Shown here: positions 32,994-41,609 of the stretch, piece after piece
How positions within the stretch are numbered: position 1 is the first letter of the stretch
Layout of the letters: each line of letters opens with the position of its first letter
Assembly: GCA_031422195.1 (NCBI GenBank)
Contig: JANOPZ010000095.1
Span: forward strand, 1-55,515
Length of the DNA: 55,515 bases
Direction of reading: 5' to 3'
DNA from: JALOTE01 sp031422195
Lineage (GTDB): Bacteria; Pseudomonadota; Alphaproteobacteria; Rhizobiales; Rhizobiaceae
Made by a program: the position numbers and the translations under genes
Notes under the pieces: generated by a model
What the model was told of the DNA's origin: nothing
Databases searched by the model: none
What the model saw: the letters and a program-made list of their open reading frames with translations, nothing else

Positions 32994-35614
32994 AACGGCA
33001 CCTCGCGAGACGGTGCGGCTGCAACCGGTTGACGTTCACGGCCTTGCTGCTGCGCGACGATCGGTCTTGACACAGGCACTTGGCGCGCCACCGGCAACGA
33101 CGACACCAATGGTCGTCCTGTCTGTGCAATTTCGTGGGCCTGTGGCGCTATTGATGGCGTCGCTATGGACTGGCGGCCATGCACCATAGGGGTGGCCGTT
33201 GCCATTGTGGCCTGCCCACCCATGGCAAACGGGCTGACCGGTATTTGCGGCATTGGTATCGAGGGCGTAGACGGGATTGCGCGTTGCTGTTGCGTCTGTT
33301 GGGTTTGAGCTGCGGGCGCGGCGGTAACTGCGGCCTGCACTGTTTGGGTGGCAATTGCTGGTGCCGCTTGCTCGACTTTAACCGTCGCAATAACTGGAGC
33401 AACAACCTTTGCTGGCGCAAAACGCTGTTCAGCGTTTTTCTTGATCTCGGCAATCGCCATTTTTAGCCCGCGCAATGTTTGCACCAATGACCATTTGATG
33501 AAAGTCCAAGTGCCCTGCGAGACTTTGATGTCTTTCAGACGATTGGCACGGTAACGTGCCAAAGCCTCGGAATTTGGAAACATCAACAACGCTTGGGCGC
33601 GGCGGTCCAGGGCGTTTGGCTGATGAAATTCAACGCCAACATTTGCGTTTTCGCCAGTCGGTTTGCTCCACCGCACATCGACATTAAATGTGTGGAGAAC
33701 ACGGTCTTCACGGCGGCGGCCTTTCACAAGGCTAAGCTTAACGGTTTGGCCCATTACAGTTTCAACAGGCATGTTTTCACTCATCGGCATTTCGACGCAA
33801 AGGCCGCCGATAGCAATGTCTTTGATTGAGCCAAAATAGCGGTCTTGGCCAATTTCCAAAACAGCCTGCACCGGCCCGCCAGCATATGGCATACGGTAAT
33901 GACGGCGGCGCTGTTTGCGCTCGGAGACCGCACCAAGGCCTAGACCCGCAATAATCAGATTAAACAGAGCCCAGAAGCCAACAACATAAAGCAACTCATT
34001 GGTGCCGCTTTCTTGCATAAGCCGCCAAGCGCCCACAACAACGGTGGTCAGCAGCACAAGAAAAGTGATTAAATGGAACCAACCTGAATCTGAGAAGAAA
34101 TCTTCCTCCAGAGTTTCAGCCTTATTGGTCACGTTAAAGGATGGCGAATGCGGTTTCAAAATCACCGAAACAATCGCGCGCGACAAATGATAACTCTGAA
34201 CATATTCATAAAGTTCAGACATCCAAGGCCAGCGCACAGTGCCGAAAATATGGTTCTGCATCATCGTTGAAGCGACCAGCGAGAAAACCGTAAAGGCCAA
34301 AAACTCGTCAAACGATGCGTTGTAAATGTGCAAATCGAACAGAATAAAGAACGCCGGCGCAATCATGAACATGAAGCGCGACAGCGGGAACAGCCAGTTC
34401 AGCATGATTGAAAGATAAGCCAGACGCTGCGGCATCGACAAACCGCGCTTGAAGGCCGGGCGCTTCAAAATCAAGATTTGCAGCATGCCCTGACACCAGC
34501 GCGAGCGCTGGCCGATAAACGATGTGAACGTTTCCGGCTGGAAACCGGCAATCATCGGCTCTTGAACGTAAGCGGAATTCCAACCGCGTGAGTGGAGTTC
34601 AACGGCGGTTTCGCAATCCTCGGTGATGGTAATACCAGCAAAGCCACCCACTTCGTTGAGAGCAACGCGGCGCAAGACGGCAGCTGAACCGCAAAAGAAT
34701 GAACCATTCCATTTATCCAGCCCGCGCTGGATGATCGAATAAAACATCTCGTTTTCTGATGGCATGATTTCAAATGAACCGATGTTTTTTTCCACCGGGT
34801 CAGGGTTCAAGAACTGATGCGGAGTTTGCACCAAAAACAATTTTGGATCGGCCTGAAAATAACCAATGGTTTTCTTTAAAAAATCCCGGCTTGGCGCATG
34901 GTCCGCATCAAACACCACGACGATATCGCCTTTGGTGGTTTTCAGCGCTTCATTCATGTTGCCAGCTTTGGCATGCTCGTTGCGGGCACGGGTCAAATAG
35001 GTAACGCCCAGCTCTTTGGCGAACGCAGAAAATTCAGCACGGCGCGCTTTGGCCCCCTCACGCACTTTTTCAGACGCGTGATGAAAGCACCGAAAATCCG
35101 TCCCGCCATCATCCAGCAAGAATACATTTAGTTTGTCGGTTGGGTAATCGATGTTGCGTGCTGCAGCCAAAGTCACGCCAAGGATCATCAAATCTTCATT
35201 GTAAGTTGGCACGAAAATATCAACCGTCGGCCAGTCTTTTTGGTCGCCGCTAATCGGGGTTTTTACCCGGTGGATCGGGTCGGCAACCACAACCATGTTA
35301 ATGGCGAGCATCGAAATGGAATATAATTCGGCCATAAACAGCATGATGCCGGGAATGAAATTCCATGGCTCTGAGACCGGAGGCAAGGTGGAAGTAATGC
35401 GCCAATACAAATAGCGAAACACGATCACGGTGCCAATGACCAGAAACATCTGCCGCCAAACGCCCTTGAGGCCAAACAGCCGAATAAGCCCCATAATGGC
35501 CACGCCGCCCAAGGCTGCGAAGAATTGAGCTTGAAGCCCGACAGGTTGCATAATCGCAATGGCGATCAAGACCGCAACGATGCTCCACGTCACCGACGTC
35601 ATTTTCTTACTCAT
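32990..35614 (-). CDS. bcsA: Cellulose synthase catalytic subunit BcsA
   Basis: An 874-residue membrane glycosyltransferase that polymerises UDP-glucose to beta-1,4-glucan and extrudes it. Catalytic motifs: LLDDGGTD (D168, D169), FDADH (236-238), TEDCET (331-333) and QRSRW (369-373). Transmembrane segments flank the GT2 domain. The PilZ domain starts at about 565 with an Arg-rich RxxxR (R570-R574) and continues to about 690. Its second motif reads DIAIGG (599-604), where DxSxxG is usual, so the serine is an alanine. Residues about 735-874 form a Gln/Ala/Pro-rich tail not found in the core enzyme. First gene of the operon; the 134 bases upstream contain a TTAACGTTAA palindrome (35676-35685). 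Confidence 0.96.
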   Translation of the reverse strand: MSKKMTSVTWSIVAVLIAIAIMQPVGLQAQFFAALGGVAIMGLIRLFGLKGVWRQMFLVIGTVIVFRYLYWRITSTLPPVSEPWNFIPGIMLFMAELYSISMLAINMVVVADPIHRVKTPISGDQKDWPTVDIFVPTYNEDLMILGVTLAAARNIDYPTDKLNVFLLDDGGTDFRCFHHASEKVREGAKARRAEFSAFAKELGVTYLTRARNEHAKAGNMNEALKTTKGDIVVVFDADHAPSRDFLKKTIGYFQADPKLFLVQTPHQFLNPDPVEKNIGSFEIMPSENEMFYSIIQRGLDKWNGSFFCGSAAVLRRVALNEVGGFAGITITEDCETAVELHSRGWNSAYVQEPMIAGFQPETFTSFIGQRSRWCQGMLQILILKRPAFKRGLSMPQRLAYLSIMLNWLFPLSRFMFMIAPAFFILFDLHIYNASFDEFLAFTVFSLVASTMMQNHIFGTVRWPWMSELYEYVQSYHLSRAIVSVILKPHSPSFNVTNKAETLEEDFFSDSGWFHLITFLVLLTTVVVGAWRLMQESGTNELLYVVGFWALFNLIIAGLGLGAVSERKQRRRHYRMPYAGGPVQAVLEIGQDRYFGSIKDIAIGGLCVEMPMSENMPVETVMGQTVKLSLVKGRRREDRVLHTFNVDVRWSKPTGENANVGVEFHQPNALDRRAQALLMFPNSEALARYRANRLKDIKVSQGTWTFIKWSLVQTLRGLKMAIAEIKKNAEQRFAPAKVVAPVIATVKVEQAAPAIATQTVQAAVTAAPAAQTQQTQQQRAIPSTPSIPMPQIPVSPFAMGGQATMATATPMVHGRQSIATPSIAPQAHEIAQTGRPLVSSLPVARQVPVSRPIVAQQQGRERQPVAAAPSREVPL

Positions 35615-35748
35615 AAAGGCCCCTACACAAACACCGGACGCAACTTGGGGTTTGTCCGAACGTAGGTATCAGGTCTTAACGTTAATATAGTGCCAAGCTT
35701 TATGGTTAACGCATTGTTTTGACGGCATAAGCCGTAAAGAGCGGCAAA

Positions 35749-36528
35749 CTATTTTTCAACAAACGCCCGTTCAATGACAAACTCTGCAGGCTTAGATGCG
35801 CTGCCTTCGTTGAAACCCAAATCCTCTAGCAGCTTTTTGCAATCTGCAAGCATGGCAGGTGAACCGCACAGCATGGCACGGTCAAATTCAGGGTTTAATT
35901 GGGGAAGGTCTGTGACTTCGGCCAGTTTCCCTGATGTGATCAATTCTGGAATGCGGCCCATTAACGTGAAATTTTCGCGCGTGACAATGGGAACATGAAT
36001 GAGCTTTTCACGCACCATCTCGCCAATCCACTCATCATTGCGGTAGCGCTCAAATGTTTCAAAGCCGTATTGCAATTCAGCGGTATGGCGGCATCCATGA
36101 ACGACAATGATCTTCTCAAAGCGTTCATAGGCTTCAGGATCGGCGGCAACTGAGATAAATGGGGCTAAGCCAGTGCCGGTTGAAAATAGATAAAGGTTTT
36201 TGCCCGATGTGAGATTATCTTGCACCAGCGTTCCAACCGGTTTTTTACCCACCAAGAGAGTGTCACCGGTTTTAATGTGTTGTAAACGCGAGGTCAGCGG
36301 CCCGTTTTGCACTTTAATTGAATAAAACCCAAGTTTTTCATCATGATTGGGGCTTGCGATGGAATAGGCGCGGGTCAACGCCTTGCCGTCTTCGGTTTCA
36401 AGCCCGACCATAATAAACTCGCCATTACGGAAGCGCAATTCGGTTGGCCGCGTCGTGTCAAATGAGAACAATTGGTCTGTCCAATGCTGGACCGCAGTCA
36501 CTTTGACTTCATGAAATGCGCCGGCCAT
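35749..36528 (-). CDS. fpr: Ferredoxin--NADP+ reductase Fpr
   Basis: A 259-residue flavoprotein of the bacterial subclass that includes Rhodobacter and E. coli Fpr. FAD contacts are in LTRAYSIASP (RAYS at 53-56). The NADP-binding block is FSTGTGLAPF (115-124), followed by VVHGCRHTAELQYG and MLCGSPAMLADCKKLLEDLG. It ends in VIERAFVEK, the C-terminal signature of this class. It moves electrons between NADPH and ferredoxin or flavodoxin, often in oxidative stress. It has GGGGA before its ATG and lies 142 bases after ghrA. Confidence 0.94.
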   Translation of the reverse strand: MAGAFHEVKVTAVQHWTDQLFSFDTTRPTELRFRNGEFIMVGLETEDGKALTRAYSIASPNHDEKLGFYSIKVQNGPLTSRLQHIKTGDTLLVGKKPVGTLVQDNLTSGKNLYLFSTGTGLAPFISVAADPEAYERFEKIIVVHGCRHTAELQYGFETFERYRNDEWIGEMVREKLIHVPIVTRENFTLMGRIPELITSGKLAEVTDLPQLNPEFDRAMLCGSPAMLADCKKLLEDLGFNEGSASKPAEFVIERAFVEK

Positions 36529-36670
36529 AAAAAATCCCCGAAATTTGGTCTTGCGATGCCGTTTTCAACCAGCAGCGTCAAGCATTGGTTTGTCGCAGGG
36601 TCTTTACCAAGCGCAAGCCAATGGGCGAGGAATGACGTTGCTTAAAACGCAGTTCGCGTGAAATGGCATT

Positions 36671-37624
36671 TTAATAGCCCCGCTGTCTGTCAACAACGTT
36701 TTGGAGTGGTAAACCTGCCCGATGATTTTTGATTTGATTGGCAGCATAGGCAACCACAGCACTGCGGTCAGACCACGCGGCGGCATGAGGGGTGATAAAG
36801 CAATTGGGCAAAGACCAGAAAAGAGAAGCTGATGGCAATGGCTCAGTTTCAAACACATCCAGCGAAGCCGCTTTCAACGTGCCGTCCTGCAACGCGGAAA
36901 ACACATCGGCGTCAACCTGACATTTGCCGCGGCCAGCATTGATCAAGATCGGCCCGCCGAGAACGCTGGTGCGCGCAAGTTTTTTCAAAAATGCCGTTGT
37001 GATTAAATGATGTGTGTCAGGCGTGTGCGGCAAGAGGCACACTAAAATATCTGTTTCGCTTAAAAACATGTCGAGGTTTTCCATCCCCGAAAACGTTTTA
37101 ATGCCGTCGGGCTGTTTGGGCGAGCGGCTCCAACCCATAACCTGAAAGCCAATTGCTTTCAAAACGCCCGCACTATGTGCGCCCATTATGCCCAACCCCA
37201 TAATGCCGACACACACGTCTTTGGCGGCGGGTTGAGGTTGCGGCTGCCAAATACCTGCCGTTTGCTGAGCGTCCATCAACGCGTGCTGTCGCAAGTGCAT
37301 CAGGCACTGCATCGCCACGTATTCGCCCATACGCGCGGTCAGATCTTCGCCGACATAGCGCACCACCGGCAAATGCGCAGGCACAGTTCCAGCGTTCAAA
37401 ATATGGTCAACGCCTGCACCTAATGAAAAGATAGCTTTGACATTGGGAATGCGCTTGAACAACGAGGCTTGCGGGCCCCACACCATGGCGTAATCCACAT
37501 CGGCAAAAATGGTTTCATCGCCATCATGGCTATCCCAAACATGGTCCTCACCCGGCAACGCGGTCTCAAAATAGGGCAACCACTCTTCTGCTTTATCGCC
37601 CTTAACAGAAACCAGCACTGCCAT
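36671..37624 (-). CDS. ghrA: Glyoxylate/hydroxypyruvate reductase A
   Basis: A 317-residue D-2-hydroxyacid dehydrogenase. The NAD(P)-binding motif GIMGLGIMGAHSAGVL and the catalytic Arg, Glu and His (in LINAGRGKCQVD, DVFETEPLPSASLFW and CFITPHAAAWSD) are intact. IFSLGAGVDHIL is typical of GhrA. It reduces glyoxylate and hydroxypyruvate with NADPH. The ATG lies three bases after the yejF stop, so it appears to be the last gene of the peptide transporter operon, although no functional link is obvious. Confidence 0.9.
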   Translation of the reverse strand: MAVLVSVKGDKAEEWLPYFETALPGEDHVWDSHDGDETIFADVDYAMVWGPQASLFKRIPNVKAIFSLGAGVDHILNAGTVPAHLPVVRYVGEDLTARMGEYVAMQCLMHLRQHALMDAQQTAGIWQPQPQPAAKDVCVGIMGLGIMGAHSAGVLKAIGFQVMGWSRSPKQPDGIKTFSGMENLDMFLSETDILVCLLPHTPDTHHLITTAFLKKLARTSVLGGPILINAGRGKCQVDADVFSALQDGTLKAASLDVFETEPLPSASLFWSLPNCFITPHAAAWSDRSAVVAYAANQIKNHRAGLPLQNVVDRQRGY

Positions 37625-37627
37625 GTT

Positions 37628-39256
37628 TTATTGGCTCACCGCGTTAGAATGAATCGTGGAAAGATCAAATGCAGCCGCCATCAAAGCCTTGGTGTAATCG
37701 GTTTTGGGCGCTTCAAAAATTTCTTCTGTTGTGCCGGTTTCGACCACAACACCATTCCTCATCACGACCACCTTATGGGCCAGCGCGCGCACCACTTTAA
37801 GATCATGGCTGATGAATAAATACGCCAATTTGTATTTCTTTTGCAAGTTGCGCAGCAGTTCGACAACTTGCGCTTGAACGCTCATATCCAACGCTGATGT
37901 CGGTTCATCAAGGACAACAAAGCGCGGCTTTAAAATCATAGCGCGGGCAATAGCGATGCGCTGGCGCTGGCCGCCGGAAAACTCATGCGGAAAGCGGTGG
38001 CGTGTTTCAGGGTTGAGGCCAACCTCTTCAAGGACGCCAACAACACGGGCATCGCGCTCATCGGCCGTCAATTGCCGTTCGTGAACGGCCAGACCCTCTT
38101 CAATAATATTGGAAACCGACATGCGCGGTGAGAGCGAGCCAAACGGATCTTGAAACACGATTTGCATGGCGGCACGGCGGGCGCGCATGTCTTTGAAGCT
38201 GAGCCCATCAATGGTTTCACCATCAAATTTAATTGGGCCTTCTGACCGGATCAAGCGGGTTAAGGCTTGGCCAAGCGTGGTTTTTCCCGAACCGCTTTCG
38301 CCAACAATACCAAGTGTTTCGCCCTCGCGAACGGCAACCGAAACACCATCAACCGCTTTGATATACCCGACGGTTTTTCTGAAGAAACCCGTTTTGATCG
38401 GAAACCAAACCTTCAAATCAACTGTTTGCATAATTGTTTTGGCATCCAAAGCAACTGGCGCTGCACGGCCTTTGGGTTCGGCGTCGAGCAAATGCTTGGT
38501 GTAAGCGTGCTGAGGATTGCTGAAAACATCGGCGGTTTTTCCCTGTTCAACAATCTCGCCTTTGGTCATGACGCAAACACGGTCTGCAAAACGCCGCACA
38601 ATACCGAGATCATGGGTGATAAACAAAATTGACATACCGTGCTTGGCTTTTAACTCAGCCAGTAATTCCAAGATTTGGGCTTGAACCGTGACATCCAGCG
38701 CGGTTGTCGGTTCATCAGCTATCAATAGTTCAGGCCGGTTGGCGAGCGCCATGGCAATCATCACACGTTGGCGCTGCCCGCCCGACATTTGGTGCGGGTA
38801 GGCATCAATGCGGCTTTCAGGATCGCGGATACCGACCTGGGTTAAGAGTGCAATTGCTTGTTTTTTGCCATCCGCTTCGCCCATGCCTTGATGCAGGCTC
38901 AAAATCTCGACGATTTGTTGGCCAATCGGGTGAAGCGGGTTAAGCGAGGTCATCGGCTCTTGAAAAATCATCGTAACATCATTGCCGCGCACTTTGCGCA
39001 GAACCGGTTCTGATGCAGCCAAAAGGTCTTGGCCTTTGAACAGAATTTGCCCCGACGGATGGCTTGCCGCCGGATACTGCAACAGCTTTAACACAGACAA
39101 GGCGGTTACTGATTTGCCAGAGCCAGATTCGCCCACCAGCGCAATTGTCTCGCCCTTGCCAATATCAAATGAGATGCGGTTGACAGCCGTTGTCACTTTG
39201 CCGCCTTGGCTAAAGGAAACCGAAAGATCACGGATGGACAAAAGGGGAGTGGTCAC
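37628..39256 (-). CDS. yejF: Microcin C/peptide ABC transporter, double ATPase YejF
   Basis: A 542-residue protein with two fused ATPase domains. The first has Walker A GESGSGKSVT and signature MSGGQRQRVMIAM; the second has GESGSGKTTLGQ and FSGGQRQRIAIARAMI. Walker B segments are LLIADEPTTALD and FVVLDEPTSALD. The GTG start at 39256 overlaps the yejE stop (GTGA); an upstream in-frame ATG lies inside yejE and is rejected. YejABEF imports oligopeptides and, in E. coli, microcin C; in Brucella it has been linked to resistance to host peptides. Confidence 0.94.
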   Translation of the reverse strand: MTTPLLSIRDLSVSFSQGGKVTTAVNRISFDIGKGETIALVGESGSGKSVTALSVLKLLQYPAASHPSGQILFKGQDLLAASEPVLRKVRGNDVTMIFQEPMTSLNPLHPIGQQIVEILSLHQGMGEADGKKQAIALLTQVGIRDPESRIDAYPHQMSGGQRQRVMIAMALANRPELLIADEPTTALDVTVQAQILELLAELKAKHGMSILFITHDLGIVRRFADRVCVMTKGEIVEQGKTADVFSNPQHAYTKHLLDAEPKGRAAPVALDAKTIMQTVDLKVWFPIKTGFFRKTVGYIKAVDGVSVAVREGETLGIVGESGSGKTTLGQALTRLIRSEGPIKFDGETIDGLSFKDMRARRAAMQIVFQDPFGSLSPRMSVSNIIEEGLAVHERQLTADERDARVVGVLEEVGLNPETRHRFPHEFSGGQRQRIAIARAMILKPRFVVLDEPTSALDMSVQAQVVELLRNLQKKYKLAYLFISHDLKVVRALAHKVVVMRNGVVVETGTTEEIFEAPKTDYTKALMAAAFDLSTIHSNAVSQ

Positions 39257-40389
39257 GCAAATGTCTTTCTCGGGTCGAACGCATCGCGCGCCGCTTCGCC
39301 AATAAAAATCAAAAGCGACAGCATCAGCGAAATTACAATAAACCCTGAAAGGCCAAGCCAAGGCGCCTGCAGATTATTCTTGCCTTGCGCCAAAAGTTCA
39401 CCAAGTGAGGGCGAACCGGGCGGCAAGCCGAAGCCCAGAAAATCAAGCGATGTCAGTGTTGAAATTGAACCGTTCAAGATGAACGGCAAAAACGTGAGTG
39501 TTGCCACCATCGCATTGGGTAACAAATGACGGAACATGATCACTGGGTTGGAAACCCCCAATGCGCGGGCAGCGTTGACGTATTCAAAGTTTCGCGCACG
39601 CAAAAATTCAGCACGCACAATGCCAACAAACCCGACCCATGAAAACAGCAGCATAATGCCAAGCAGAATCCAAAACCCGGGGGGCAGTATGGCAGCGATA
39701 ATCAGCAATAGATAAAGCACCGGTACCGACGACCAAATTTCAATAAAGCGCTGCATCAGTAAGTCTGTCCAGCCACCGAAATAGCCTTGCACTGCGCCAG
39801 CAGCAACGCCAATAACGGCAGACGCTGCGGTGAGAATAAGGCCAAACAAAACCGAAATTCGAAAGCCGTAAATCACGCGCGCCATCACATCGCGCGCTTG
39901 ATCATCGGTTCCAATCCAATTCCAGTTTCCAATGGTGCAATTGCGGTCATTAGCCCCTTCAGGATAGGCTGCGCATCGTTCTTCAATCGAATACATCCAT
40001 GATGGCTTAGTCGGCGCTGAGGTTGGGATTTCAGAATTCACAGTGCGATAGGAATAGCGGATCATTGGCCAGATCATCCAGCCATTCGCCAAAATCTCGT
40101 CTTGGATCACTGGATCACGGTAATCAGTGACGGCCAGAAACCCGCCAAATTTTTCTTCAGGATAAGCCACCAAAACCGGCGAAAGCAGCTCCCCCTTATA
40201 GAACATCAGCAGCGGCTTATCATTGGCGATAAACTCAGCGCCCAACGTGAAAAAGAATAAAAACCCGAAAATCCAAAGCGACCAGACACCACGGCGATTG
40301 GCTTTGAAATTGGACCAACGCCGCTGACTTATCGGCGACAAAAGCGGTCGTTTAATGGCAATTCTTTGAGTGGAAATGACTGTGCTCAT
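39253..40389 (-). CDS. yejE: Microcin C/peptide ABC transporter permease YejE
   Basis: A 378-residue inner-membrane permease. The N-terminal SQRRWSNFKANRRGVWSLW, the periplasmic segment with IEERCAAYPEGANDRNC, IGTDDQARDVMARVIYGFRI and the permease loop ARALGVSNPVIMFRHLLPN are YejE features. Two cysteines in the periplasmic loop could form a disulfide. It pairs with YejB to make the channel. Its start overlaps the yejB stop (ATGA) and its stop overlaps the yejF start. Confidence 0.94.
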   Translation of the reverse strand: MSTVISTQRIAIKRPLLSPISQRRWSNFKANRRGVWSLWIFGFLFFFTLGAEFIANDKPLLMFYKGELLSPVLVAYPEEKFGGFLAVTDYRDPVIQDEILANGWMIWPMIRYSYRTVNSEIPTSAPTKPSWMYSIEERCAAYPEGANDRNCTIGNWNWIGTDDQARDVMARVIYGFRISVLFGLILTAASAVIGVAAGAVQGYFGGWTDLLMQRFIEIWSSVPVLYLLLIIAAILPPGFWILLGIMLLFSWVGFVGIVRAEFLRARNFEYVNAARALGVSNPVIMFRHLLPNAMVATLTFLPFILNGSISTLTSLDFLGFGLPPGSPSLGELLAQGKNNLQAPWLGLSGFIVISLMLSLLIFIGEAARDAFDPRKTFA

Positions 40390-41507
40390 CCGACATCCCG
40401 CCGGTCAAAATCTATACGCGGATCAATCCAAGTATAGGTCAAATCAGATAGAAGCCCGACAAAAAGCCCCATCAATGAGAAGATGAACAATGTGGCAAAT
40501 ACCACGGGATAATCGCGGTTGATGATGGATTCAAAACCCAAAAGGCCAAGGCCATCCAATGAGAAAATAGTTTCTATCAAAAGTGAGCCCGTAAAAAACG
40601 CCGAGATAAATGCGCCCGGAAAACCCGCAATGATAATGAGCATCGCATTTCTGAACACATGCCCGTAAAGGACCTGATTTTCACTCAATCCCTTGGCGCG
40701 GGCCGTGGTGACATATTGCTTGCGGATTTCGTCAAGAAACGAATTTTTGGTCAGCAAAGTGGTGGTGGCAAAAGCCGACAAAACCATAGCGGTTAACGGC
40801 AAAGCTAAGTGCCAGAAATAATCGGTGATTTTGCCAAACAGCGACAGCGTTCCCCAGTTTTCTGAGGTTAGCCCGCGCAGCGGAAACCAATTGAAAAATG
40901 AACCGCCGGCAAACAGAACGATCAGCAAAATCGCAAATAAAAACCCAGGGATAGCATAGCCGACAATAACGACGCCGGAGGTCCAAACATCAAAACGACT
41001 GCCGTCTTTGATGGCTTTGCGGATGCCGAGAGGAATGGAAATCACATAAGAAATGAGCGTGAGCCAAAGCCCAAGCGAAATCGAGACCGGCATTTTTTCG
41101 ATGATTAAATCCACCACCGACACATCGCGAAAATACGAATCACCAAAATCAAAGCGGATATAGTTCCACATCATGAGGAGGAAGCGTTCGAAGGGTGGCT
41201 TATCAAAGCCAAACTGTTTCTCAAGTTGGGCAATAAATTCAGGGTCAAGGCCCTGTGCGCCACGGTATTTGGATGAGCCGCCGGAGCTGCCGTCTATGGT
41301 GTCAACGCCGCCGCCTTGGGCCACCATATCATTGCCACCACCGCCGGAAATGCGGTCCATTGCGTCACCGCCCTCACCCGTGAGCTGCGCAATGACGCGT
41401 TCAACCGGCCCGCCCGGTGCAAACTGAATAATGGCAAATGAAACAGCCATGATCCCGATTAAAGTCGGGATCATCAATAAGATACGGCGCAGGATATACA
41501 CGCCCAT
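40386..41507 (-). CDS. yejB: Microcin C/peptide ABC transporter permease YejB
   Basis: A 373-residue permease. It starts MGVYILRRILLMIPTLIGI and carries the dipeptide-permease block WNYIRFDFGDSYFRDVSV plus RAKGLSENQVLYGHVFRNAM. The ATG at 41507 is preferred to a TTG one codon earlier. A glycine-rich stretch in the first periplasmic loop (about 55-73) reads like two calcium-binding RTX nonapeptides (GGGGNDMVA, QGGGVDTID). E. coli YejB has a variable loop here too, but I do not recall this motif in it. Confidence 0.94.
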   Translation of the reverse strand: MGVYILRRILLMIPTLIGIMAVSFAIIQFAPGGPVERVIAQLTGEGGDAMDRISGGGGNDMVAQGGGVDTIDGSSGGSSKYRGAQGLDPEFIAQLEKQFGFDKPPFERFLLMMWNYIRFDFGDSYFRDVSVVDLIIEKMPVSISLGLWLTLISYVISIPLGIRKAIKDGSRFDVWTSGVVIVGYAIPGFLFAILLIVLFAGGSFFNWFPLRGLTSENWGTLSLFGKITDYFWHLALPLTAMVLSAFATTTLLTKNSFLDEIRKQYVTTARAKGLSENQVLYGHVFRNAMLIIIAGFPGAFISAFFTGSLLIETIFSLDGLGLLGFESIINRDYPVVFATLFIFSLMGLFVGLLSDLTYTWIDPRIDFDRRDVG

Positions 41508-41609
41508 CAATTCGCCAGTTTCAATAATATGCGCATAAAGCCCGCTATACTCGCGTGATTCGCTTGGTCACTATCGAATCCATTTGGCAAAGATGTGCAA
41601 GCTTTGACA

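Noticed and set aside
35722..35735. Possible terminator between fpr and bcsA (ACGGC-ATAA-GCCGT)
   Set aside because: Only a 5-base-pair stem and no U-tract after it; too weak to call.
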